Shown piece after piece: positions 46,180 to 55,157 of a DNA stretch of 64,000 nucleotides (the first letter of the stretch is position 1; each line of letters opens with the position of its first letter). Position numbers and translations under genes: made by a program. Location of the stretch: NCBI RefSeq assembly GCF_000816845.1, contig NZ_CP006877.1:1989501-2053500 (forward strand), in the 5' to 3' direction. Source of the stretch: Rhizobium gallicum bv. gallicum R602sp. Its GTDB lineage: Bacteria; Pseudomonadota; Alphaproteobacteria; Rhizobiales; Rhizobiaceae. The notes under the pieces were generated by a model, which ran no database searches, was not told where the DNA came from, and worked only from the letters and a program-made list of their open reading frames with translations.

Positions 46180-47673
46180 TTGACGACATTTGCTGACCTT
46201 GGCCTGAGCCAAAAAGTGCTTTCCGCCGTTACCGACGCCGGCTACACGATCCCCACTCCTATTCAGGCAGGAGCAATCCCGTTCGCCCTGCAGCGCCGTG
46301 ACATTTGCGGGATCGCGCAGACAGGAACGGGCAAGACGGCATCCTTCGTCTTGCCGATGTTGTCGCTGCTGGAAAAGGGCCGCGCCCGCGCCCGCATGCC
46401 ACGAACGCTCATCCTCGAACCGACGCGCGAACTCGCCGCGCAAGTCGCGGAGAACTTCGAAAAATATGGCAAGAACCACCGATTGAACGTCGCGCTGCTG
46501 ATCGGCGGCGTTTCCTTCGAAGACCAGGACCGCAAGCTCGAGCGCGGTGCAGACGTTCTCATCTGCACGCCCGGCCGCCTGCTGGACCATTTTGAGCGCG
46601 GCAAGCTTTTGATGAGCGCCGTCGAAATCTTCGTCATCGACGAAGCCGACCGAATGCTCGACATGGGCTTCATCCCGGATATCGAGCGTATTGCCAAGCT
46701 CATCCCCTTCACACGCCAGACACTGTTCTTCTCGGCGACCATGCCGCCGGAAATCCAGAAGCTCGCCGACCGGTTCTTGCAAAATCCGGAGCGAATCGAA
46801 GTCGCAAAGCCGGCCTCCGCCGCCAAGAACATCACGCAGCGTTTCGTTGCTTCGCACGGCAAGGACTATGAGAAGCGCGCCGCACTGCGCGATCTGGTCC
46901 GCGCGCAGGAGGACCTGAAGAACGCCATCATCTTTTGCAACCGCAAGAAGGACGTGGCCGACCTCTTCCGCTCCCTCGAACGCCATGGCTTTTCCGTCGG
47001 CGCACTCCACGGCGACATGGACCAGCGCTCGCGCACGAATATGCTTCAAAGCTTCCGTGATGGGCAGCTGCAACTACTCGTCGCCTCCGACGTCGCCGCC
47101 CGCGGCCTCGACATTCCGGATGTCAGCCACGTCTTCAACTTCGATGTGCCGATTCATGCCGAGGATTACGTGCACCGCATCGGCCGCACCGGCCGTGCAG
47201 GCCGTTCCGGCGCTGCCTTCACCATTGTCACAGGCCGTGACCAGAAACATGCCGACGCGATCCAAAAGCTGATCGGCGAGACGGTCGAGTGGCTGCATGG
47301 CGATCTTTCCGCTCTTCCGCCTCCGGAACCCGGCCGCGAAGACGATCGCCCACGCCGCGCAGGTACCCGGGATCGCGACAAGGGCCGTGGCCGCGTCAAG
47401 GAGCGCCGGGGTCATAAAACTGATATCGGCGCCGATGATAATGCCGCCGAAGCCATCGAAGCAGCAGCACCAGCAAAGGCCGAAAGCGTGAAGCACGAGC
47501 GCAAAGCAGAAAACAAGCCGCAGAACAACGCGCGCAACTCTCGGCCCTATCCGGCGAACGATGACAATCGCGAGCGCCGCCGCTATCGCGACCACGACGA
47601 CGGCCCGACGCCGGTCGGCTTCGGCGACGACATTCCCGCCTTCATGCTGATCGCGGCAAACGCCAAGGTCTAA
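46180..47673 (+). CDS. DEAD-box RNA helicase (RhlE-like)
   Basis: A 497-residue ATP-dependent RNA helicase. Motifs in order: Q motif (YTIPTPIQAGAIP), Walker A AQTGTGKT, PTRELA, TPGRL, DEAD, SAT, and in domain 2 RGLDIPDVSHVFNFD and HRIGRTGRAG. The basic, low-complexity tail (about 375-480, rich in R, K, N) should give RNA affinity, as in RhlE/CsdA-type helicases of cold adaptation and ribosome or degradosome work. The start is TTG 46180 (translated MTTFADLGL); an ATG frame just upstream closes at TAG, and I see no better start. Confidence 0.93.
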   Translation: MTTFADLGLSQKVLSAVTDAGYTIPTPIQAGAIPFALQRRDICGIAQTGTGKTASFVLPMLSLLEKGRARARMPRTLILEPTRELAAQVAENFEKYGKNHRLNVALLIGGVSFEDQDRKLERGADVLICTPGRLLDHFERGKLLMSAVEIFVIDEADRMLDMGFIPDIERIAKLIPFTRQTLFFSATMPPEIQKLADRFLQNPERIEVAKPASAAKNITQRFVASHGKDYEKRAALRDLVRAQEDLKNAIIFCNRKKDVADLFRSLERHGFSVGALHGDMDQRSRTNMLQSFRDGQLQLLVASDVAARGLDIPDVSHVFNFDVPIHAEDYVHRIGRTGRAGRSGAAFTIVTGRDQKHADAIQKLIGETVEWLHGDLSALPPPEPGREDDRPRRAGTRDRDKGRGRVKERRGHKTDIGADDNAAEAIEAAAPAKAESVKHERKAENKPQNNARNSRPYPANDDNRERRRYRDHDDGPTPVGFGDDIPAFMLIAANAKV

Positions 47674-47680
47674 TCTTCCG

Positions 47681-48103
47681 ATGGGCAAACCTGGCATTCA
47701 TTTTCCAGGTCTCGGTGTCGGCCTGGTGATTTTGCGCGACGGCAAGATCCTGCTTTACAAGCGCATTCGTGTGCCTGAGGCCGGTCATTGGAGCATCGTC
47801 GGCGGCAAAGTAGATCATATGGAGCCAATTGCCGAAGCCGCGCGCCGGGAAGCCGAGGAAGAAACCGGATTGACGATTGCTCGCACCGAACTTCTCGGTC
47901 ATGCGGAAGTGATTTCAGGCGCCGATGCGCAGCATTGGGTCTCGTTTCTCTATATAGCTAGAGAAGTCAGCGGCGATCCGCAGTTGACGGAACCGGAAAA
48001 ACTCTCGGATTTCGGCTGGTTCACGCGATCACAACTGCCGACACCACTTTCCGACTTTGCCAAGGCCGCAATCGGTTATCTCGACAACGAAGACTTCCGC
48101 TGA
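47681..48103 (+). CDS. Nudix hydrolase
   Basis: A 140-residue Nudix hydrolase. The Nudix box GGKVDHMEPIAEAARREAEEETGL (GX5EX7REUXEEXGU) is complete at about residues 41-63. It resembles MutT/ADP-ribose pyrophosphatase-like members that clean damaged or surplus nucleoside diphosphate derivatives; substrate not predictable. It starts 8 bases after the helicase stop, so the two are probably cotranscribed, and it abuts the convergent TfoX-domain gene with no gap. Confidence 0.9.
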   Translation: MGKPGIHFPGLGVGLVILRDGKILLYKRIRVPEAGHWSIVGGKVDHMEPIAEAARREAEEETGLTIARTELLGHAEVISGADAQHWVSFLYIAREVSGDPQLTEPEKLSDFGWFTRSQLPTPLSDFAKAAIGYLDNEDFR

Positions 48104-48421
48104 TCATTCGGCTCTAAGCGCCGCCTCATAGGCAAGCCGCACCCATTTCGCCATTTCATCCGGATCGTCATAAGCCGCGTCCGGGATCGACCAGTAAGGC
48201 ATTTTTACCGGATTGCCCTTCTTGCCCTCATAGAACCATTGGCTGGAGCCTGCTGCGGCAAACTCGGGCGAGCTCTTGTCATCGGCCTTGAGCAGCACTT
48301 CGCCTCCAACTTCGACCGCGACGATACGGCCGAGGTGATAGATGCCCTTGCCGCCGAACATACGCTTGATCGTCACGGGGCCGAGCCCCTGAAACATTTC
48401 CTCTATACCGGCCGCGTCCAT
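48104..48421 (-). CDS. TfoX N-terminal domain protein
   Basis: A 105-residue protein consisting only of the TfoX/Sxy N-terminal domain: GPVTIKRMFGGKGIYHLGRIVAVEVGGEVLLKAD is characteristic. In gammaproteobacteria full-length TfoX activates competence genes, but short alphaproteobacterial versions have no known role. It is the last gene of the molybdenum-hydroxylase maturation operon, starting two bases after the preceding stop. Confidence 0.88.
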   Translation of the reverse strand: MDAAGIEEMFQGLGPVTIKRMFGGKGIYHLGRIVAVEVGGEVLLKADDKSSPEFAAAGSSQWFYEGKKGNPVKMPYWSIPDAAYDDPDEMAKWVRLAYEAALRAE

Positions 48422-48423
48422 TG

Positions 48424-50058
48424 CTATTCCTTCAATATGCCGCCTGCTGCGGCAATAGCCTCCGGCGTATCCACGTCAAGATGCGCACTCTCGCCGATAT
48501 CGACATCGACGACCGGCAGCCGCGCCGTCTCGACGATGTGGCGCGCGCCGACATCGCCTTCGAGTGAAAGCACTGCATGATACAATGATCGCGGCAGAAT
48601 GACCGGATTTCCGCGTTTGCCTCCGCAGACCGCCCGAACGATCGCCCGGCCCTCGGCCTGCTCGAACGCGCTGATCAAGTGATCGAGGTCCGCCGTCGAG
48701 ACCCCCGGCATGTCAGCAAGCATGACAAGGACGCCCTCGGCGCCGTTCGCATGGGCATGTGCGAAGCCGGCCGCGAGAGAGCTTGCCATGCCGGAGGCAT
48801 AATCGGAGTTGAAGACCGGCTGCACGTTCAAGCCTTCAAGTGCTGCTTCAATCTCAGCACGGCGATGCCCCGTTACGGCCACAACCGATAAAGCCCTGCT
48901 GGCAACAGCAATGGATGCCGAGCGGCGCATCAGCGGCATGCCATCAAATTCCGCAAGAAGCTTGTGCTGGCCGCCCTCGCCCATGCGGCGCGCCCTGCCG
49001 GCGGCAAGCAGGACGATCGCAACGGAAGCGTCGGCGCGTTTCCTGGCAGGCACATCGCGCGGCTGCGGCCGCGATTGTATCTCCATTAGCAGGCCTCCGA
49101 CGCCCATCCCGGTCACCTCATGCGCACTCGGCTCTTCACCGGCCAGAATGCGGTCGAGGACCCAGTCAAAACCATTTTCCTTCGGACTGCGGGCGCAACC
49201 AGGCGCACCGACGACATAAGTCTCGCCGATGCTGCCGAGGACCATCAGATTTCCCGGATCGACGGGCATGCCGACGCTCAAGATACGCCCGCCCGCCTCG
49301 CGTATTGCCTGCGGAATGACATCTGCCGCGTCGATGACCGCCGAGGCACCGAAGACGATGACGAGCTTCGGCACCTTCTCCGGGATCCTCATGATATCCT
49401 GGATCGAAGCGGCAAGAGCCTTGGTCTCATGCGGCACGCGCCGCTCCCGCAGCAGACGATTGCCGCAAGCAGCCAACCGCCGCTCAAGGATGCGCGCCGT
49501 CTTGTCCATCACCGACACTTTCAGCGAAGGCAGTTCCGTGGCAATCAGCGAAACGGCATGATCGGCAAACGGCTTCACCTGAAATGGCCCATTTGCGCGA
49601 AGCTCCGCACAGGCGGCAATTAACTTCGCGCCCGGAACCGCCAGGGGAATGATCTTGAAGGTCGCCACCATATCGCCGGCGCTGACACGTGTATGATCGG
49701 CAAGACAGGCGAGCGTGATCGCCGGATCGATGCGGTTCAGGCGATCGACGGCCTCCCGGTCAGCCACGAAAAGCCCGTCCGCCACGGCATAGATGTTGAC
49801 GCGGCCGGTCGCAGCCTCCGAAAAGCGGAGATGATCAGGCGCGATTGCCTCACTCAGCCGTGCCGCCGCTTCGTCCTCGCCTAGATCGCCGTCCTCCAGG
49901 CGTGCGGCAATAATCTTCTCGATGCCCGAGTTCTTCAGCCGCTCGACGTCGACAGCGTCAACCACATGGCCTTTGGGTAGAGTCCCATCCGGCATCTTGA
50001 CGGAATGGGCGAGTATGAGCCCTTCCGCACCGCCGACATCGAATTCGCCAAAGATCAT
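48424..50058 (-). CDS. MoeA/MoaB-like molybdopterin-binding and MobA/MocA-like NTP-transferase fusion
   Basis: A 544-residue bifunctional protein. The N-terminal part (about 1-335) is a molybdopterin-binding domain; VDAVDVERLKNSGIEKIIAARLEDGDLGEDEAA and VIVFGASAVIDAADVIPQAI are typical of the MoeA-like group found with XdhC genes. The C-terminal part (about 345-540) is a MocA/MobA nucleotidyltransferase with VLLAAGRARRMGEGGQHKLLAEFDGMPL (LAAGxxxRMG..K) and LADMPGVSTADLD. Such fusions add CMP or GMP to molybdenum cofactor for xanthine-dehydrogenase-type enzymes. Start ATG 50058 overlaps the xdhC-like stop by four bases. Confidence 0.85.
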   Translation of the reverse strand: MIFGEFDVGGAEGLILAHSVKMPDGTLPKGHVVDAVDVERLKNSGIEKIIAARLEDGDLGEDEAAARLSEAIAPDHLRFSEAATGRVNIYAVADGLFVADREAVDRLNRIDPAITLACLADHTRVSAGDMVATFKIIPLAVPGAKLIAACAELRANGPFQVKPFADHAVSLIATELPSLKVSVMDKTARILERRLAACGNRLLRERRVPHETKALAASIQDIMRIPEKVPKLVIVFGASAVIDAADVIPQAIREAGGRILSVGMPVDPGNLMVLGSIGETYVVGAPGCARSPKENGFDWVLDRILAGEEPSAHEVTGMGVGGLLMEIQSRPQPRDVPARKRADASVAIVLLAAGRARRMGEGGQHKLLAEFDGMPLMRRSASIAVASRALSVVAVTGHRRAEIEAALEGLNVQPVFNSDYASGMASSLAAGFAHAHANGAEGVLVMLADMPGVSTADLDHLISAFEQAEGRAIVRAVCGGKRGNPVILPRSLYHAVLSLEGDVGARHIVETARLPVVDVDIGESAHLDVDTPEAIAAAGGILKE

Positions 50059-50762
50059 GCTTTGTCACCTTTCGGCGAGGAGACGTCGCGCGAGCGCAAG
50101 GTTTGGATGATCTGCGCAAGGATCGCAACGGCAATCTCCGCCGGGCTGGAGGCGCCGATATCAAGCCCGATAGGGCCATTGATCCTCGCCAGTTCGCCGT
50201 CGGAACAACCCTCCTTCTTCAGTCGCTCAAGGCGCGAACCGTGGGTCTTGCGGCTGCCGAGCGCACCGACATAGAAACAGCCCGTTCGAAGCGCCTCGGC
50301 GATCGGGAAATCATCGATCTTCGGATCATGCGTGACCGCGACGACAGCGGTATAGGCATCGAGCGGACGGTCCTTCAGCACATCGACCGGCCAGTCGGCG
50401 GTGAGATCTATGCCGGCGAAACGCTCCGGCGTTGCAAAGGCGGTTCTCGGATCGATGATGCGGACATCGAAGCCTGCAAGCGCCGCCATCTGCGCCAGGA
50501 CCTGGCTAATATGAACCGCGCCGATGATGACGATATGGGCTGGCGGCAGGTGCACGTTCAGAAAGTACCTGCCGCCATCGATGTCGCAGATGCCGGACTT
50601 GCCGGAGCGGAATGCCGCAGCGACGGTATCGCTCAGTGCGCCATCGACCGGCCCGCCTTCGACGATCACGCGATCCGTCCCATGCTCCAAGTTGGTGACC
50701 AGCATCACGGCCTTGCGTGCTCGGCGGGCGGCGTTCAGCCGCTCCAGATTGGCGGCGTCCAT
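50055..50762 (-). CDS. XdhC/CoxI Rossmann-domain protein
   Basis: A 235-residue protein carrying the C-terminal XdhC Rossmann domain: IVIIGAVHISQVLAQMAALAGFDVRIIDPRTAF binds a nucleotide or cofactor, and VGALGSRKTHGSRLERLKKEG and IGLDIGASSPAEIAVAILAQII are the closing signatures. XdhC proteins bind molybdenum cofactor and promote its sulfuration and insertion into xanthine dehydrogenase-type apoenzymes. The N-terminal part lies in a separate upstream gene; ATG 50762 overlaps its stop (TGATG). Confidence 0.9.
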   Translation of the reverse strand: MDAANLERLNAARRARKAVMLVTNLEHGTDRVIVEGGPVDGALSDTVAAAFRSGKSGICDIDGGRYFLNVHLPPAHIVIIGAVHISQVLAQMAALAGFDVRIIDPRTAFATPERFAGIDLTADWPVDVLKDRPLDAYTAVVAVTHDPKIDDFPIAEALRTGCFYVGALGSRKTHGSRLERLKKEGCSDGELARINGPIGLDIGASSPAEIAVAILAQIIQTLRSRDVSSPKGDKA

Positions 50763-51091
50763 CAGGCAAGCCTTTCGACAAAGACGCGGATGCGCCCGCC
50801 GCAGGATAGTCCGACGCGCCAGGCGGTCTCGTCGGCAACCCCGAATTCCAGCATCTTCGCCTTCCCGTCGCCGATGACGTCCATCGCCTCCGCGATCACC
50901 GCACCTTCGACGCAACCGCCGGAGACCGAGCCCTCGAAATTGCCGTCACCATCGACTACCAGATGGCTGCCGGCAGGACGGGGCGCCGAGCCCCATGTTT
51001 CGATCACTGTCGCGATCGCCACACTGCGGCCGCTTTTCATCCATTCCTCCGCCGTCATCAGCGGATCGAGGCCGAAAGACGTCTCGCTCAT
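50762..51091 (-). CDS. XdhC N-terminal domain protein
   Basis: A 109-residue protein equal to the N-terminal half of XdhC/CoxF: VAIATVIETWGSAPRPAGSHLVV, EGSVSGGCVEGAVIAEA and the final GLSCGGRIRVFVE with the conserved Cys of the GLxCGG motif. In most genomes this is fused to the Rossmann half; here the split is by overlapping stop/start codons. It overlaps the CoxE gene by four bases. Confidence 0.9.
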   Translation of the reverse strand: MSETSFGLDPLMTAEEWMKSGRSVAIATVIETWGSAPRPAGSHLVVDGDGNFEGSVSGGCVEGAVIAEAMDVIGDGKAKMLEFGVADETAWRVGLSCGGRIRVFVERLA

Positions 51092-52344
51092 GCAAAACCT
51101 CTCATTCTGTCGAGATAGCGCCGGGGATCGTGCGCCGGGGATCTGCCCGCATCGAGCGCCACAGCAAGGTCGTTCAAAGATGATAGATTGTGAACCGGAC
51201 GGAGTTCGTCAACATGCGGCAGCATGGCGCGAACGCCGCGAGCCCGCGGCTCAAAGCCCTCGAAGCGCAGAAGCGGGTTCAGCCAGATCAGCCGCCGGCA
51301 GGATCGGTGCAGCCGGTCCATTTCTTCGGCCAGCAATTCGATGCCTTCCCGCTCCAGCCCGTCGGTGATCAACAGCACCAACGCGCCCTGCCCGAGGACG
51401 CGGCGTCCCCACAGCCGGTTGAACTCCCTCACCGTTTCGCCGATACGAGTGCCGCCCGACCAGTCCTTCACCGCGGCGGCACATTCGTTCAGTGCCTCGT
51501 CCGGATCCTTGTGGCGCATCTGCCTGGTGACATTGGTGAGCCGCGTTCCGAAAAGGAAGGTATGGACACGGCGTCGGCTCTCCGTCAGCACGTGCAGGAA
51601 ATGCAGGAAGATGCGGGTGTACTGGCTCATCGAGCCTGAAATATCCGCAAGCACCACCAAAGGCGGTTGGATCTCTTTCTTTTCGCGATAGCGCGGCAGG
51701 ATCAGCGACCCACCGGTGCGCAGTGCCGAGCGCATCGTCGCGCGTGGATCGACCTGCCGGTGAACACGCGATTGCCTGAAACGCCGAGTTGGAACGCTGT
51801 CGAGCGGCAGTTGCAGCCGGACCAATTCTTTTCTCGCCAACGCAATTTCCGCCGCCGACATTTGCGCGAAATCCATCCGGCGAAAGACTTCGTTCCCGGA
51901 GGTGGTGAACCGCGCGTCAATCTCGATATCCGGCTCGTCACGAGGGGGCTTGTCGGGCCGATCACCGAGAATCGCATCGCTGGCGCGCGTTTCGCCCGCC
52001 TTTGCCTTTTCCCTTTCACGGTTGTCGGGCGCCTGTGGCAACATCATCGCAATCATCTTCTCCACGAGATCGCGGGAGCGCCAGAAAAGCCGGAAGGCTT
52101 CGTCGAAGACAGGCTTGTCCTCGTGCCGTTTGACGAAAACCGAAAAGAGCGCCGCGTGGAATTCCTCGCGCGAACCCATGCCGATCGCCTCGACCGCTTC
52201 GATAGCATCGGCAATGGATCCCGGACCGATCTTGAGCCCCGCGTTACGCAGCGCTCTGGCGAAGAAGACGATATTGTCGGCAAAGCGCCCCTCGGCCGGC
52301 GGCGGCGGAACGACGATCCCATCCTGCGCCGGTTGTGTTTTCAT
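51088..52344 (-). CDS. CoxE-like von Willebrand factor A protein
   Basis: A 418-residue protein with a helical N-terminal half and a C-terminal VWA (CoxE-type) domain. The MIDAS metal site is DISGSMSQY (DxSxS, about residue 236), with later Thr and Asp in SGGTRIGE and LLITDGLERE. CoxE with the MoxR-type CoxD forms a MoxR-VWA chaperone pair that inserts or activates the Mo-Cu site in aerobic CO dehydrogenase. The ATG at 52344 lies two bases after the coxD stop. Confidence 0.88.
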   Translation of the reverse strand: MKTQPAQDGIVVPPPPAEGRFADNIVFFARALRNAGLKIGPGSIADAIEAVEAIGMGSREEFHAALFSVFVKRHEDKPVFDEAFRLFWRSRDLVEKMIAMMLPQAPDNREREKAKAGETRASDAILGDRPDKPPRDEPDIEIDARFTTSGNEVFRRMDFAQMSAAEIALARKELVRLQLPLDSVPTRRFRQSRVHRQVDPRATMRSALRTGGSLILPRYREKKEIQPPLVVLADISGSMSQYTRIFLHFLHVLTESRRRVHTFLFGTRLTNVTRQMRHKDPDEALNECAAAVKDWSGGTRIGETVREFNRLWGRRVLGQGALVLLITDGLEREGIELLAEEMDRLHRSCRRLIWLNPLLRFEGFEPRARGVRAMLPHVDELRPVHNLSSLNDLAVALDAGRSPAHDPRRYLDRMRGFA

Positions 52345-52346
52345 CT

Positions 52347-53270
52347 TTAACCCGCTGCCCTCAACTCGTCCTTGACCTCGGTCAGCACACGGGCGCCTTC
52401 GCCGCCATGAATGCGCGCAATGTCGTCCTGGTATTTCAGGAGCGTGCCGATCGTGTCGGAAATGGTCTCCGGATCGAGCGCCAGACGGTCGAGTTCGGTC
52501 AGCGCCGTCGCCCAGTCGATCGTCTCTGCCACGCCGGGGTTCTTGAAGAGATCGAGCGTGCGCAGCTTCTGCACATAGGCGATAATCTGCTGGGAGAGAG
52601 CCTGGTTGCAGCCGGGCACCTTCCGGCGGATGATCTCCAGTTCCTGCGCGGCCTCCGGATAATCGACCCAGTGATAGAGGCACCGGCGCTTCAGCGCGTC
52701 GTGCACTTCGCGCGTCCGGTTGGTCGTGATGATGACGATCGGCGGCTCGGCGGCCTTGATGGTCCCAAGCTCGGGTATCGTCACCTGGAAATCCGAGAGC
52801 ACTTCCAGCAGGAAGGCTTCGAAAGCCTCGTCGGTACGGTCGAGTTCGTCGATTAGGAAGACCGGCGCACGGCCTTCCGCAGACGAAAGCGCCTGCAACA
52901 CAGGGCGGCGGATGAGGTAGCGCTCGGAAAAGATATCGGATTCGATACGGCCGCGATCGGTCAATCCAGAGGCTTCGGCAAGCCGGATCTCCAGCATCTG
53001 CGCCGGATAGTTCCACTCGTAGACGGCGGATGCGACATCGAGGCCTTCGTAGCATTGCAGCCGGATCAGCGGCCGGTCGAGCGCCTTCGACAGCACCTTC
53101 GCGATCTCGGTCTTCCCGACGCCGGCCTCTCCTTCGAGAAACAGCGGCCGCTTCATCTTCAGGGCGAGAAAGAGGACCGTCGCCAGCGACCGGCCTGCGA
53201 GATAATCCTCTCTTGCCAGCATGGCGATCGTCTCGTCGATAGACGCGGGCGGCAGCGGATGATCGGGCAT
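52347..53270 (-). CDS. CoxD/MoxR AAA+ ATPase
   Basis: A 307-residue MoxR-type AAA+ ATPase. Walker A is GEAGVGKTE (about 47-55), Walker B is VFLIDELDR (about 137-145) and sensor 1 Asn is in VIITTNRTREVH. CoxD-type MoxR proteins partner with the VWA protein encoded next. Start ATG 53270, preceded by a ribosome-binding AAGGGAGGAG. The flavin reductase gene ends 21 bases upstream and may be cotranscribed. Confidence 0.9.
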   Translation of the reverse strand: MPDHPLPPASIDETIAMLAREDYLAGRSLATVLFLALKMKRPLFLEGEAGVGKTEIAKVLSKALDRPLIRLQCYEGLDVASAVYEWNYPAQMLEIRLAEASGLTDRGRIESDIFSERYLIRRPVLQALSSAEGRAPVFLIDELDRTDEAFEAFLLEVLSDFQVTIPELGTIKAAEPPIVIITTNRTREVHDALKRRCLYHWVDYPEAAQELEIIRRKVPGCNQALSQQIIAYVQKLRTLDLFKNPGVAETIDWATALTELDRLALDPETISDTIGTLLKYQDDIARIHGGEGARVLTEVKDELRAAG

Positions 53271-53291
53271 GTCTCCTCCCTTTTAAGGGAG

Positions 53292-53786
53292 TTATAGCGT
53301 GTGATAGTCGCGGTTCATATAGAGCAGCGCCGGTTTTGTTTCGTTGAAACGCACGGCCACGACCTCACCGAAAATGATGTGGTGGGTCGACATCTCCTTG
53401 ATCTCCATCACCCTGCAATCGAAGGAGGCAAGCGAATCCCAGAGCACGGGCGCACCGGTGACGAGCTTGTCGAACTTGCCGGTCGCAAACCGCTCGTCGT
53501 TGCTCATCGGCGTGCGTCCGGAAAAGGCGTCGGCCAGCGCCTGATGGTGCGCGCCAAGCGTGTTCAGCGCGAAAATGCCGCTCTGGAAGAAGATGTCGTT
53601 CTTCGGATTGCTGTTGTTGAGGCAGACGAGCACGCAGGCCGGATCGTCGGATACCGAACAGGCCGCGGTAATCGTCACCCCGCGGCGTGTCTCGCCAAGC
53701 ACCGTCGTCACGAGCTGCACATGACCGCCGAAACGGCTCATGGCATCGCGATAAAGCTGGGGATCGATCGGCTGCCTGTTCAACAA
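53292..53786 (-). CDS. Flavin reductase (FMN-binding split-barrel)
   Basis: A 164-residue flavin reductase-like protein. The split-barrel core is VQLVTTVLGETRRGVTITAACSVSDDPACVLVCLN (SVSxDPPxVLVCxN) and the GDFRHG-type end is HHIIFGEVVAVRF. Family members supply reduced FMN or FAD to two-component monooxygenases; no monooxygenase is adjacent. The start is TTG 53786 with GGAG seven bases upstream; the next candidate, ATG at 53741, lies inside the conserved barrel. First gene of the presumed molybdenum-hydroxylase operon. Confidence 0.87.
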   Translation of the reverse strand: MLNRQPIDPQLYRDAMSRFGGHVQLVTTVLGETRRGVTITAACSVSDDPACVLVCLNNSNPKNDIFFQSGIFALNTLGAHHQALADAFSGRTPMSNDERFATGKFDKLVTGAPVLWDSLASFDCRVMEIKEMSTHHIIFGEVVAVRFNETKPALLYMNRDYHTL

Positions 53787-53959
53787 ATGCGGTCTCCTGC
53801 GGCCGCGCCGCCTGTTCTCGTGCCGCTAATATGGATGGCATCGGTTACCTTTTCTACAATGAAGCCGACGAAATGCGGCGCATTCCGCCTGTTTTTCTTT
53901 GACGATTGCCGCCGGGCAGCTAAAAGGGCATGAAGGGCGACAGGGAACCGGCGATTTTC

Positions 53960-55042
53960 ATGAGTATTCTGCGTGGCATAGCGGCTTTTTCGATGCTGTT
54001 TCTTGCAGCAGCCGAAAGCCATGCCGCGGGCGTTACGATCGGCGTCATCGCCCCCCAGGGCGGCAACCTGCAGCAGCTTGGCGCCCAGGTATTCGCCGGA
54101 GCGAACTATCAGATCACCAAGGATGGCAATACGGTCGTCACAATCAACGAGCCCTGTGAGGAAAACAGTGGTGCCGCGATTGCCGATGCGCTGGTAAACG
54201 CCAAGGTACAAGTCGCAATCGGCTTTCTCTGCAGCGAAACGCTGGAAAGTGCATTGCCGAAGCTCAAGGATGCAAACATTCCGGCGATCACCGTCTCGGT
54301 GCGCGCACGCATCCTGATGGAAGACGCATTGAAGAACGGTTGGCCGCTGTTTCGTTTGGCGCCGGCCGATGGCGCCGAAGCCGCACGCATCATCGAAGCG
54401 ATGCTCAACGACTGGGAGGCAGCGCCGATCGCCCTCATCGAGGACGGCACCATCCATGGCCGCGAACTGACCGAGGCCATCCGGAATGCACTTGAGGAAA
54501 AAGGGCTGAAGCCCGTCTTTACGGACACCTATCGCCCGGGTCAGGATCAGCAGATCGCCCTCGTCCGCCGCCTGAAGAAGGCCGGCGCCACCAAGGTTTT
54601 CATCGGCGGCGACCGCGCCGACGTCGCAGTCATCGCCCGAGATGCCGCAGCTGAGAAGATTCCGCTCGCTATTTTAGGCGGAGATGCAATGCGCGCGGCA
54701 AACCAGCCGCTGCCGCTTCCGGACGGCGTGCGTGCCGTCACCATGCCGGAATTCGACACTTTGCAGCCCGCACAAGCCGCAGCGGCGGAGTTGCGCGCGC
54801 AAGGCATCGAGCCTGAAGGCTATGTCCTGCCGGCAGCCGCAGCAGCGGCCGTCGCGCAGCAGGCGGCAACGGCCGCCATGGCAGAAGGAAAGACGGTGGC
54901 CGAAAAACTCGCAGGCACGAGGTTCTCTACGCCGATCGGCGATCTGACGTTCACGGCTGGCCACGAGCTTTCGGAGAACCCTTACAGGCTGCTGGAATGG
55001 CGCCGCGGCATTTTCGCCGCGCCCGCCGCGTCCGGCGATTAA
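53960..55042 (+). CDS. Periplasmic substrate-binding protein (branched-chain amino acid type)
   Basis: A 360-residue type 1 periplasmic binding protein. A signal peptide MSILRGIAAFSMLFLAAAES precedes the mature part; lobe 1 starts VTIGVIAPQGGNLQQLG, and lobe contacts SVRARILMED and RPGQDQQIALVRRLKKAGATKVFIGG resemble Leu/Ile/Val-type receptors. There is no adjacent permease or ATPase, so it is an orphan receptor or is paired with a distant ABC system. I use ATG 53960, which puts the signal peptide at the N-terminus; ATG 53930 is an alternative with AAAGGG directly upstream. Confidence 0.82.
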   Translation: MSILRGIAAFSMLFLAAAESHAAGVTIGVIAPQGGNLQQLGAQVFAGANYQITKDGNTVVTINEPCEENSGAAIADALVNAKVQVAIGFLCSETLESALPKLKDANIPAITVSVRARILMEDALKNGWPLFRLAPADGAEAARIIEAMLNDWEAAPIALIEDGTIHGRELTEAIRNALEEKGLKPVFTDTYRPGQDQQIALVRRLKKAGATKVFIGGDRADVAVIARDAAAEKIPLAILGGDAMRAANQPLPLPDGVRAVTMPEFDTLQPAQAAAAELRAQGIEPEGYVLPAAAAAAVAQQAATAAMAEGKTVAEKLAGTRFSTPIGDLTFTAGHELSENPYRLLEWRRGIFAAPAASGD

Positions 55043-55157
55043 CCCGAGACGAGAATGCCGTTTACACAGAGTTCACGAGTGCAGCGTCGATGCTGTTGCC
55101 CGTTCGATTGAGCCCTGCTAAACCGCCGCAAGTTCCCCACGGAGGAAGAAGAGTGCC

